Shown here in pieces: positions 5,170-11,767 of a stretch of DNA of 13,066 bases. Below the pieces are notes generated by a model, which was given only the letters and a program-made list of their open reading frames with translations, made no database searches and had not been told where the DNA came from. This stretch comes from Eggerthellaceae bacterium UBA5906 (lineage in GTDB: Bacteria > Actinomycetota > Coriobacteriia > Coriobacteriales > Eggerthellaceae). Location: contig DJEE01000145.1 of assembly GCA_002431805.1 (NCBI GenBank), positions 4,140 to 17,205 of the forward strand. Reading direction: 5' to 3'. Position 1 is the stretch's first letter; each line of letters begins with the position of its first letter. Made by a program: the position numbers and the translations under genes.

Positions 5170-6792
5170 TTAGTGCAGGTCACGCAAAGCTTGTTGCAGC
5201 TCTTTTTTACTGTGCACGTCCATTTTTGCGTAGGCGTTTTTCGCGTAGCCGCGCACGGTGTTCTCCGAAAGCACGAACGCCTCGGCTATGGCCGCCTTGC
5301 TCTTTCCCTGCGAAAGCAGCAGCGCCACCTCAGCCTCGCGATGCGTCAGCCCGAACGCGGCAATCAAGCGCGCAACGGCGACTTCGTCGGCGAGTGCAGC
5401 GGGCACAGCGGGCGGCTGCGCAGCAGCGGGCGAAGTGACTGTTAAGGCAGGCTCGGCGGCACCCTCAGCCTCAGAGCCCTCAGCAGCACCTTCGGCAGCA
5501 AACTCCCCTTCCGCATTCGCACGGCCAACGGCCGTTTCCCGCTCGTTCGGGAAACCCGCCAGCAAAGCCCGCGCGCGCGGCACGTTATCGCCCAGCAGCA
5601 CAGCGATGGACACCGACAGCACGCACACCATCAGCGCCACCAGCAACATCATGAACGAGCTTTGCGGGGCGAACACCAAAATACCCCAGCGCCCAACCTC
5701 GCGCGCCAGTAGGAACACGGCCCAGCATACGCCCAGCACCGCGTACGGATTCCACGAGGAATGGCGCGCAACGTCGTAGCACGTGACCCACAAGATGCCC
5801 AGCGTCATGGTGTTGGCGATGGACACCAGCGCTGCGCCGCCGGCCAGGCCCCACCACTCCAGCGTGGCCATCAGCACCACGCCGGCCGATGCGGCCACCA
5901 CCTCGAAGCGCCACAACGTTGCGGACGACATCGCTGCGCCGCGGCCCAGCACCAGCCACGCCCACGCCGCGCACAGCACCACCACACCGCCTTGGTGCAA
6001 CAGCTGCAAGGCAAACGGCAGCGCAATGGACTGCCCAAACGGAAAACCTCGCGCTACGCCCATGACCAGCATAAACAGCGCTAACCCCGCAAGCAGCCGT
6101 GCAAAATCGGCACGCGACGCAGCATCGTAAGCGCACCGCGCACCCGCGAATTCGGGGCACGCCGGCGACGACGAAATGCCTGAAGGCGCCTGCTGCCAGC
6201 CGTACTCATCGGCGGCATGCATGGAACTTCTGAAGCATACATAGGAAACCGTGGGAAGAAACACGCCCACCAGGTAGCACGTGGATTGCGGAAGCCCGCC
6301 CATCACCAAGCCGCCGACCGACCCCAACGCAAGCGAGGCCAGCGCGTACAGCAACGCCTGGCGCGGTCGGCAGCGCAGGTAAAACGCCATCCACATGCCG
6401 CCGCCCCACACAATGCCCAGGCCCGCGCACACGCACGCCGCGTACGACAGGGCGCTCGACCCCACGGCCTCGTTCAGGTAGAACAGCACGCTTGCCAGCG
6501 TCATGGCCGTGACCGAGAACCACTCGAGCCCCTTCGCCAAACGACGGCCCAAAAGGCCGCGCAGCGCCACCGCCACCAGTACCACGGTAAACGCGATGCG
6601 CACGAAGTTGATAACAATGCTGACCAGCCCCGCATCGGAGAGCACGTAGTTGCCGTACAGGTTGCACTGGATCCACATGCGCACAACCGCCAGCCCGAAA
6701 AACGCCAGCGTGCAACCCTCGAACGCCTGCCGCATCCGCCCGCGCGCGGTGGCGCACGAACTCGCCATGTTTTCAGAAACGACGCTTCCCAC
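5170..6792 (-). CDS. Membrane-bound LuxR-family regulator (about 12 TM helices plus HTH)
   Basis: A 540-residue transcription regulator, counted from GTG 6792. The N-terminal 400 residues are a run of hydrophobic helices (for example 25-44, 57-78, 93-112, 146-166, 262-283, 349-366, 378-400), about twelve in all, with a polar loop at about 190-230. A linker rich in Ala and Glu (about 425-470) leads to a LuxR/GerE helix-turn-helix at 481-540 (GLTHREAEVALLLSQGKS, SENTVRGYAKNAYAKMDVHS). There is no receiver domain, so the membrane part is the likely sensor. The GTG start is chosen because AGGAG lies 10 bases before it; ATG 6768 is the alternative and lacks a ribosome site. It follows the cytochrome-flavoprotein pair on the same strand after a 195-bp gap with its own likely promoter. 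In Eggerthellaceae such regulators typically accompany individual respiratory reductases, so it is the likely local regulator. Confidence 0.88.
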   Translation of the reverse strand: MGSVVSENMASSCATARGRMRQAFEGCTLAFFGLAVVRMWIQCNLYGNYVLSDAGLVSIVINFVRIAFTVVLVAVALRGLLGRRLAKGLEWFSVTAMTLASVLFYLNEAVGSSALSYAACVCAGLGIVWGGGMWMAFYLRCRPRQALLYALASLALGSVGGLVMGGLPQSTCYLVGVFLPTVSYVCFRSSMHAADEYGWQQAPSGISSSPACPEFAGARCAYDAASRADFARLLAGLALFMLVMGVARGFPFGQSIALPFALQLLHQGGVVVLCAAWAWLVLGRGAAMSSATLWRFEVVAASAGVVLMATLEWWGLAGGAALVSIANTMTLGILWVTCYDVARHSSWNPYAVLGVCWAVFLLAREVGRWGILVFAPQSSFMMLLVALMVCVLSVSIAVLLGDNVPRARALLAGFPNERETAVGRANAEGEFAAEGAAEGSEAEGAAEPALTVTSPAAAQPPAVPAALADEVAVARLIAAFGLTHREAEVALLLSQGKSKAAIAEAFVLSENTVRGYAKNAYAKMDVHSKKELQQALRDLH

Positions 6793-6830
6793 GCAAAGCC
6801 CTCTCCTGAACTCCCTTTCACGTCTTCGGC

Positions 6831-6836
6831 AGTATA
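6831..6836 (-). promoter_or_regulatory. Probable -10 box of the LuxR-type gene
   Basis: TATACT on the minus strand (6836-6831), about 40 bases before the GTG start. The -35 side 17 bases further upstream is only TTTTTG, so activation by a regulator, or a weak promoter, is likely. Together with the REP-like element between the genes it suggests the regulator can be transcribed separately. Confidence 0.4.
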
Positions 6837-6940
6837 CCGCTTCCAGCAGCCGCCAAAAACTACAGAAGGCGCCCCGAGCCAGCAAGCCCTGAACGCCCTC
6901 GAAACGTCCACGCGCAGGTACGCTCCACGCATCCGAAAAG

Positions 6941-6975
6941 TGGGACAGTACCCGACCCCTGTCCCACTGTCCCAC
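6941..6975. repeat. REP-like palindromic element, member 3
   Basis: TGGGACAG (6941-6948) and CTGTCCCA (6959-6966) are perfectly complementary around TACCCGACCC, the reverse complement of the family core GGGTCGGGTA. The right arm is then repeated as CTGTCCCAC at 6967-6975. It lies 13 bases beyond the stop of the FAD reductase gene, so its hairpin could also attenuate or end transcription between reductase and regulator. Confidence 0.75.
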
Positions 6976-6987
6976 GGCCGCGACGCT

Positions 6988-8475
6988 TTACGCGCTCAGC
7001 GCCTCGTTTGCCGCGTTCGCGCCAGCGAAACGGCCAGAGGTGTACGCGAAGTTCAGGCCGCAACCGCCTGCCGGGTAGTCGTCGTAGATGAAGGTGCCGC
7101 AGCACACTTCACCCGCGGAGTACAGGCCGGGGATGACCTGGCCCTGCGTGTCCTTCACCTGGAAGTTGGTGTTGATGTCGAAACCGCCGAACGAACCGTG
7201 CGTGCACACGCCCATCTTCAGCAGGTAGTATGGCGCCTGCGTCAGCGCCACCAGGTTCGCCTTGCCCTTCTTGAACTGCGTGTCGGTGCCCGACGCCACC
7301 AGCTCGTTGTAGGCCGCCAGCGTCTCAGCCGCCGCCGCGCCGTCCACGCCCAGCTGCGCCGCCGCTTCCTCAACGGTGTCGCCCTTGGCGAACATGCCCT
7401 GCTCCAGGCCCATGGCAACCTTCTTCTTCAGCTTGTCGGTCAGGCCGTCTACCATGGCCTGGTCGTACACGGCGAAGAACTGCTGGTCATCGAAGTGCGC
7501 CACCTGGTAGTAGATGTCGTGCGTCTGGCCGCCCTCGTTCACGAAACGCTTGCCCTTCGAGTCAACCCACAGCGCCTTTGCGCTGATGAGCTTGGACTGA
7601 CCGGGTTCCACCGGGCAGGCCAGGATGCCGTTCGTTCCACCGTGCCCCGTGTAGGCCGCGCCGATGTCCAGGCCCATCTGCAGGCCCGAGCCGTCCAGGC
7701 CCACGCCCACTTCGGTGTATACGCCCACGTAGTCGGGGCAGTACTTCGCGATCATTTCGGGGTTGCGGCAGAAGCCGCCCGATGCGATGATTACCGTCTT
7801 CGCGTTGTAGATGACCTCTTTGCCGGCCTTCTCGGCGCGCACGCCCGCCACGCGGCCCGTGGACTCGTCCACAATCAGCGCAGTCGCGTCGGTGTCGAAG
7901 TGGAACTCCACACCCTGCTCGTTGGCGAACTGGGTGACGGCCTTCAGCGCATCGTCGGCGTTGTTCTTGCACATGTGGCCGCGCTGCACCTTGTCCTTGC
8001 CGTTGCCCTTGATCTCGTCCTTGAACGGGACCTTCAAATCCTCGCGCAGCCAATCGATGGTCTCGCCGGAGTGGTCGGCCATGAAGCGGTTCATGGCCAG
8101 GTCAACCTTGTCGGCGTTGCGCGTGAGCAGGTAGTTGTAGTAGTCGTCGGGCGTGTCGTTGATGCCCAGCTCCTTTTGCTGCACCGTACCCGAGCCGTAG
8201 AACGTGCCCAAGGCCAGCGAGCTGGAGCCGCCCTGCCAGCCCAGCTTCTCGATGCACACCGTTTTCGCACCGTTTTTAGCGGCAAACGCGGCCGAAGTGG
8301 TGCCCGCGCCGCCGGAACCCACAACCACCACGTCGTAGGTGTACTGCGTAGCGCCCTTCGAGCAGCCCACCAGGCTTCCCAGCGCCACAGTGGCCAGGCC
8401 CACGCCCGCCAGCTGCATGAACTGGCGGCGGCTCATGCCGCGACGCGCGTCAAACGTCATCTCGTTCGTAGTCAT
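6988..8475 (-). CDS. Tat-exported FAD-binding reductase, fumarate reductase flavoprotein family
   Basis: A 495-residue flavoprotein. A Tat signal is evident: SRRQFM at 15-20, hydrophobic core AGVGLATVALGSLVGC to 38, with Cys38 in a lipobox-like setting, so it is exported and perhaps lipid-anchored. The FAD dinucleotide fold starts YDVVVVGSGGAGTTSAAF (47-64) and ends near E76; ASGGF (231-235) and the C-terminal GLYSAGEV...AGG...GRFAG block (450-485) complete the family pattern. In flavocytochrome c fumarate reductase the segment after GKRFVNE carries the catalytic arginine (TRD); here it reads THD (318-320), and the C-terminal substrate-arginine segment reads YDDYPAGG (464-471). The substrate is therefore probably not fumarate, but another unsaturated or oxidised compound. 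It lies 12 bases after the cytochrome gene, which should supply electrons. AGGGGG lies about 10 bases before the ATG. Confidence 0.9.
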   Translation of the reverse strand: MTTNEMTFDARRGMSRRQFMQLAGVGLATVALGSLVGCSKGATQYTYDVVVVGSGGAGTTSAAFAAKNGAKTVCIEKLGWQGGSSSLALGTFYGSGTVQQKELGINDTPDDYYNYLLTRNADKVDLAMNRFMADHSGETIDWLREDLKVPFKDEIKGNGKDKVQRGHMCKNNADDALKAVTQFANEQGVEFHFDTDATALIVDESTGRVAGVRAEKAGKEVIYNAKTVIIASGGFCRNPEMIAKYCPDYVGVYTEVGVGLDGSGLQMGLDIGAAYTGHGGTNGILACPVEPGQSKLISAKALWVDSKGKRFVNEGGQTHDIYYQVAHFDDQQFFAVYDQAMVDGLTDKLKKKVAMGLEQGMFAKGDTVEEAAAQLGVDGAAAAETLAAYNELVASGTDTQFKKGKANLVALTQAPYYLLKMGVCTHGSFGGFDINTNFQVKDTQGQVIPGLYSAGEVCCGTFIYDDYPAGGCGLNFAYTSGRFAGANAANEALSA

Positions 8476-8487
8476 TAGCGCTGCCCC

Positions 8488-9060
8488 CTAGTTCTGCTTC
8501 AAGCTCGTGTATTCGCTGTACGACATCCAGCCGTCGGGCACCTCGGCCTCGGCGTGGCACTGCGTGCAGTACATGACCGACTCGGAGTGCGCCTTGTGGC
8601 ACTGGCCGCAGTCGATGTCGCCGTGCTGCTGCACGTGCGGGTTGAACGCCATGTTGCTGGTGGATTCGGTCAGCTCGTCGCGCGTCATGTTGTGGCACGC
8701 CTCGTTCAGGCAGAAGCTCTCGTCGTACTCGAACGTGTTCTCGGCCACGGGATCGGTGTAATCGCCCGTGATCCACGCGGTTGCCTCGCTTACCTGATCG
8801 TCGAGCTTCGCCTCGTGGCAGTCCAGGCACACCTTGCCCTGCTTGGCGTGCACGGCGGACAGCATCGAGGTGTTGCCCGACTCGTACGTTTGCACATAGC
8901 GGTCCATCGGCTGGTGGCAGATGGCGTTGCAGAAACTCGGCTGCTGGTGCCACACCCAAAAGCCCGCGCCCGCCACCGCGATCACAACGATGACGACGAC
9001 CGTGACGATAAGCCCCTTGTGGCTCTTCCGAGCGTTCCCGGAAGCATCCGTGTTGCCCAT
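8488..9060 (-). CDS. Membrane-anchored multiheme cytochrome c (NapC/NirT- or cytochrome c3-like)
   Basis: A 190-residue cytochrome. One N-terminal helix (about 16-37, GLIVTVVVIVVIAVAGAGFW) anchors it, with the heme domain outside the membrane. Three canonical CXXCH sites are present (C78-H82, C151-H155, C165-H169) and two expanded ones: C44-NAI-C48-H49 (CX3CH) and C117-LNEA-C122-H123 (CX4CH), giving up to five hemes. Further histidines at 142 and 146 (NPHVQQHGD) may be distal ligands. It should oxidise menaquinol and pass electrons to the flavoprotein encoded 12 bases downstream, as in the Cgr1-Cgr2 and other reductase pairs of Eggerthella. Start ATG 9060 is preferred to an in-frame ATG at 9093 because GGAAGGGAAGGA lies directly before it. 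It heads the operon; a 9-bp inverted repeat occupies its leader. Confidence 0.9.
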   Translation of the reverse strand: MGNTDASGNARKSHKGLIVTVVVIVVIAVAGAGFWVWHQQPSFCNAICHQPMDRYVQTYESGNTSMLSAVHAKQGKVCLDCHEAKLDDQVSEATAWITGDYTDPVAENTFEYDESFCLNEACHNMTRDELTESTSNMAFNPHVQQHGDIDCGQCHKAHSESVMYCTQCHAEAEVPDGWMSYSEYTSLKQN

Positions 9061-9072
9061 GTCCTTCCCTTC

Positions 9073-9128
9073 CTTCGTGAAACTTTGCTGCAAACCGCGC
9101 CCCCTTAGGCGGGAGCACGTTCACGAAG
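9073..9128 (-). promoter_or_regulatory. 9-bp perfect inverted repeat in the leader of the cytochrome-reductase operon
   Basis: CTTCGTGAA (9073-9081) and TTCACGAAG (9120-9128) are exactly complementary with 38 bases between. They lie 13 to 68 bases upstream of the cytochrome ATG. The distal arm overlaps a possible -10 sequence (TATCTT on the minus strand, 9131-9126), and the proximal arm touches the ribosome site. It may be an operator for the LuxR-type regulator or an RNA stem; no clear -35 is seen. Confidence 0.45.
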
Positions 9129-9228
9129 ATACCCGCCGCAGCCGTAAGCAAGCAGACACGAAACAGGGTGGTTTATCAGCAAAAACAAGAAACGGGTGGG
9201 AAAACGGGTGGGCAAAAGCGGGGCGAAC

Positions 9229-9258
9229 GGGACAGGGGTCGGGTACGTGTCTCATTTT
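9229..9258. repeat. REP-like palindromic element, member 4
   Basis: GGGACA, GGGGTCGGGTAC and TGTCTCATTTT follow one another, matching the family order left arm, core, right arm with T-rich tail. It lies between the ATPase 3' end and the cytochrome operon. Confidence 0.65.
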
Positions 9259-9275
9259 GGCGAGCACGCGCGGCC

Positions 9276-9299
9276 GGGGGTCGGGTAAGTTGTCTCATA
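9276..9299. repeat. REP-like element, member 5 (half-element)
   Basis: GGGGGTCGGGTAAGT followed by TGTCTCATAT repeats the core and right arm of member 4 about 47 bases further on; the left arm is missing. It ends 5 bases before the stop codon of the ATPase gene. Confidence 0.55.
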
Positions 9300-9303
9300 T
9301 GCC

Positions 9304-10656
9304 CTAGCTGAGTAACCACTTCCAAGCGGGAATGATGTGCACTTCGCCAGTTGACAGCTTCACATCGGCCTCTTCGTCTATTGTCACGATAAACGACTCG
9401 CGAAGGCCGAAACGACTCATCGCGGCCTGCAGCGCAGAAATTTCCCTTGCGCGAGTTTTCTCGTTTCCCATGTCCACGCTAACCTGCACAAGCTCATGCG
9501 CGCTCATAAGAAGCGCGTCTCCTATAACGAAATCAACTTCGTGCGACTTCGAGCCAGAAGGCAGCAAAAGGCGTGATATCGATCCTTGGCGCACCGAAGG
9601 AACGCGACGTCGCAACGCATTAAACACCGCCGTTTCCAAACGCTGTCCCGCGTCCATCGTTGACGCGGGCGAGAACGCAGCGAATAATCCTGGGTCAACC
9701 GCGTACACCTTTGATGAAGAGCGGGCGTTGTCGGACAGGGCGCGACTGAACTCCCCTACCGCGAACAGCAGATACGCGTCCTCGTAATATGCAAGAAGGT
9801 TCCCCAGCGTTTCGCGCGAGACGGAAACTCCGCGACTCTTCATCTGTCCATATACCTTATTAAGTGAAAGCTCACGCGCCGACGAGGCTAGACACCGCGC
9901 AAGAAACAACGTTGCTGCGCGTGGATTCCGCAGCGCATAGCGTTCGACCACATCCATTGCAACGGTACGCGAGGCGTATTCTTGCAACAGCATCATTGCG
10001 TCAACCGGAGTTTGCAACAAGGTTGCGATGAAACCGCCTCGCTCCAAATAGACGCCCAATTCGTGTCGCAGCAAAGATTTGTCCAGAGAAGATAGCCCCC
10101 TCCCCGCATCTGTGCCGACGCCATTCCTGAATCGAACGAATTCGGAAAAGCTAAGCGGGAACAGCTCTCTGGACAACGATCGGCCCCTAAAGGCAGAGCT
10201 CAATTCCGCAGACAGCATTTTCGAAGACGATCCTGTGACGAATATGGTGGCTTTCGTTGAATCGACAACGCGCCTAAGAAACACCCCCCAATCGGGAACT
10301 TCTTGAATCTCGTCAAGGAATAAGAACACACCGTTTTTCTGCGCATCGGGGTACATGGCAAAATAGGTGTCGAGCACATCGCTCAGAAGCGATGCCTCAT
10401 AAGGCTTGAGCCTCTCGTCCTCAAAATTGAAATAGAGCATTTGATCGAACGAAAAGCCCTTATTCATAAGCGAACGCATTTCCTGATACAGCCGATACGT
10501 CTTTCCGCAACGGCGGGTTCCCACCACAACGTTAACCACATTGCCACGTGCCGGCTGCTGGAAATCGCCTAGGCTCAAGTCGCGGTTGAACACTTCAGGC
10601 ACACCTTGCTGCTCGAAATCTTTGATTTTCTCTGCGACCAATGCACTGTAAGGCAT
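9304..10656 (-). CDS. AAA ATPase with DUF4143 domain
   Basis: A 450-residue cytoplasmic ATPase of the AAA_14/DUF4143 family, very common in gut bacteria. Walker A is GTRRCGKT at 46-53, with the RR before GKT typical of this family; Walker B is VFLFLDEIQEV at 110-120; a sensor-like VTGSSSKML is at 140-148. The C-terminal DUF4143 part (from about 190) includes a winged-helix-like region and a PD-(D/E)XK-type core: LETAVFNALRRR (340-351), HEVDFVIGD (372-380) and VQVSVD (390-395), with E373/D375 and Q391 in the expected order. The cellular role of the family is not established. The ATG at 10656 has only a weak ribosome site (AGGCGG). An inverted repeat of ATCTT-rich sequence lies upstream (10674-10735). 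The gene is monocistronic and flanked on both sides by REP-like elements. Confidence 0.88.
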   Translation of the reverse strand: MPYSALVAEKIKDFEQQGVPEVFNRDLSLGDFQQPARGNVVNVVVGTRRCGKTYRLYQEMRSLMNKGFSFDQMLYFNFEDERLKPYEASLLSDVLDTYFAMYPDAQKNGVFLFLDEIQEVPDWGVFLRRVVDSTKATIFVTGSSSKMLSAELSSAFRGRSLSRELFPLSFSEFVRFRNGVGTDAGRGLSSLDKSLLRHELGVYLERGGFIATLLQTPVDAMMLLQEYASRTVAMDVVERYALRNPRAATLFLARCLASSARELSLNKVYGQMKSRGVSVSRETLGNLLAYYEDAYLLFAVGEFSRALSDNARSSSKVYAVDPGLFAAFSPASTMDAGQRLETAVFNALRRRVPSVRQGSISRLLLPSGSKSHEVDFVIGDALLMSAHELVQVSVDMGNEKTRAREISALQAAMSRFGLRESFIVTIDEEADVKLSTGEVHIIPAWKWLLS

Positions 10657-10673
10657 ACGCCACCGCCTGTATT

Positions 10674-10735
10674 CAATCTTGCCTTTTTATAAGATAAGAT
10701 TATCATGTTTCTTGCTGTTTAGAAAGACAAGATTG
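10674..10735. promoter_or_regulatory. Large inverted repeat over the ATPase promoter region
   Basis: CAATCTTGCCTTT (10674-10686) and AAAGACAAGATTG (10723-10735) match as an inverted repeat at 12 of 13 positions, 18 bases upstream of the ATPase ATG. Between them lies a markedly A/T-rich stretch with GATAAGATTATC and repeated ATCTT/AAGAT words, where TATAAA- and GATAAT-like -10 boxes of the minus strand could sit. This looks like an operator-promoter region; the binding protein is unknown. Confidence 0.5.
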
Positions 10736-10804
10736 AGATTATCGCTTATCGAGAAACGTCTACTGCCGGAGAGCCCGCCTCAGCAAATGCGACAGGAATC
10801 AGGT

Positions 10805-10853
10805 GAGAGTGACAGGGGTCGGAGAGTGACAGGGGTCGGGTACTGTCTCATTT
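10805..10853. repeat. REP-like element, member 6, with internal 17-bp duplication
   Basis: GAGAGTGACAGGGGTCG occurs twice in tandem (10805-10821 and 10822-10838), followed by GGTACTGTCTCATTTC. The second unit plus the tail reproduces the full family layout (TGACA, GGGGTCGGGTAC, TGTCTCATTT); the first is a duplicated left half. Confidence 0.7.
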
Positions 10854-10961
10854 CTGCCGCAGCCGCTGCCGCCTGCGCGTGATAGGCGTCAGGTGAGTCG
10901 TCGCGTTCCTGTTGGGAAATCGGCGGGGAACGTAAGGTGGCGCTGCTGCAATTATCCAAGG

Positions 10962-11037
10962 CAATGAGAAGGCACAGGGGTGCCCCGATGCAAGTTTTCA
11001 GCGGAATGAGAACGCAGGGGGGCTGTGCCGCTGCAAG
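10962..11037. repeat. Imperfect tandem repeat, two units of 33-34 bases
   Basis: Unit 1 (10962-10994) starts CAATGAGAAGGCACAGGGG and ends GATGCAAG; unit 2 (11004-11037) starts GAATGAGAACGCAGGGG and ends GCTGCAAG. Both combine TGAGAA, a G-run, a GTGCC block and TGCAAG in the same order. The meaning is unknown; a structured RNA is possible. Confidence 0.45.
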
Positions 11038-11128
11038 AAAAGCGACCTGTGAGAACAATCCGGTGCCGAATGCGCCCACAAGCCCAAGGATGTTGCAGCT
11101 TTTCCGGGCAGTGAGATTCCGAACGTTC

Positions 11129-11302
11129 TCACTCCGCCGGAAAACCGCAGTGGGGTGTCTTCATGAAATCACCCGAGTACTCAAACCCCACCTTCGCAAG
11201 CTCGTCATGAAGCAAAGTCTTCCGAGCTTGAACGACAGAGCGCCCTGCGGCACGAAGCAAGCGGCGAACCGCGAGACCATACCTCATCACACTGCAACTC
11301 AT
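11129..11302 (-). CDS. Possible 57-residue protein, unknown
   Basis: A minus-strand frame from ATG 11302 to TGA 11131-11129. The peptide has a basic first half (RYGLAVRRLLRAAGRSVVQA) and an ordinary-looking second half (LHDELAKVGFEYSGDF, then PHCGFPAE). No ribosome site precedes the ATG, and the first ten residues lack character, so the true start may differ or this may be a gene remnant. Part of it overlaps the inverted-repeat structure of this intergenic region. No family is recognised. It is listed because its amino-acid make-up is more protein-like than the other frames of the region. Confidence 0.25.
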   Translation of the reverse strand: MSCSVMRYGLAVRRLLRAAGRSVVQARKTLLHDELAKVGFEYSGDFMKTPHCGFPAE

Positions 11303-11451
11303 CAAACAAAACGCACTAGCTTAAGCACGCATCAGCGAACCGCCTGGCTGCATTTGGACTACGGCGGCGCAAGGGGCGCGGTAGAGGCACGGCAAATTGC
11401 CACGCAAACGTGATTTCCGACTTGACAGCCGCCCCTAGCGTGCTTGCCCCA

Positions 11452-11755
11452 TCAATAGCAAGCGAAACCCTGCTTGCTTACGCCCATTCCCTTGAGCAGC
11501 TTATCAGCAAGCCAAGGAGCTTCACTACGCACGCCGTCGAGGATGTTGGTTATCTGCCGGGGGGATGAACTTCTCCACGTGCTGGTAGGGGCCGTAGTTG
11601 TTCGAGCAGTTGCTTATCGTGGTGCGCAGCCCGTAGGTGCAGGTCCAGGTGCGCACGAGCATGTCGCTGGCCGCCTTGGTGCTCGAGTAGGGGCTCGAGG
11701 GGCGGTACGGCGTCTCCTCGGTGAAGCGGGCCGGGTCATCCAGGACCAAATCCCC
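11452..11755 (-). pseudogene. rmlB: Internal fragment of dTDP-glucose 4,6-dehydratase (rmlB), frameshifted
   Basis: From about 11755 the minus strand encodes a middle section of RmlB, the NAD-dependent dehydratase of dTDP-rhamnose synthesis: [20 protein letters not shown], then [15 protein letters not shown] with the YxxxK catalytic pair, and [17 protein letters not shown]. At a run of six C (plus strand G 11559-11564) the frame is lost; shifting by one base restores the family sequence [11 protein letters not shown]. After VR (about 11524) the likeness to RmlB ends and the shifted frame continues with unrelated residues to a stop at 11452-11454. The NAD-binding N-terminus and the C-terminal half are absent, so no enzyme can be made. 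The 5' side is fused to an istA start, pointing to IS-mediated rearrangement. Confidence 0.85.
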
Positions 11756-11767
11756 GTGCTTGCCGAA

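Larger units (their letters stand above)
10737..11523. other. Long intergenic region with repeats and no secure gene
   Basis: About 790 bp between the ATPase promoter and the rmlB remnant. It contains a duplicated REP-like element (10805-10853), an imperfect tandem pair built on AATGAGAA (10962-10994 and 11004-11037), several inverted repeats including GCGGAATGAGAACG (11001-11014) against CGTTCTCACTCCGC (11124-11137), and one small minus-strand frame (11129-11302). The 158-codon plus-strand frame at 10937-11413 has a basic, Thr/Gln-rich composition unlike a folded protein and is not accepted as a gene. Confidence 0.5.

Noticed and set aside
6793..6975. Upstream extension of the LuxR-type frame to 6975
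   Set aside because: It would include the REP-like element and the -10 box; AGGAG is correctly spaced for GTG 6792 and the first membrane helix follows soon after.
6217..8478. A very long open frame (753 codons) on the plus strand across the LuxR and FAD reductase genes
   Set aside because: It is antisense to two unmistakable genes, is very rich in Arg, His and Ala, and arises from the strong G/C bias at third positions of the real genes.
10937..11413. Plus-strand frame of 158 codons
   Set aside because: Composition is basic and low in acidic residues, it spans several inverted repeats, and no ribosome site precedes its ATG. It may mark a repeated element but not a secure gene.
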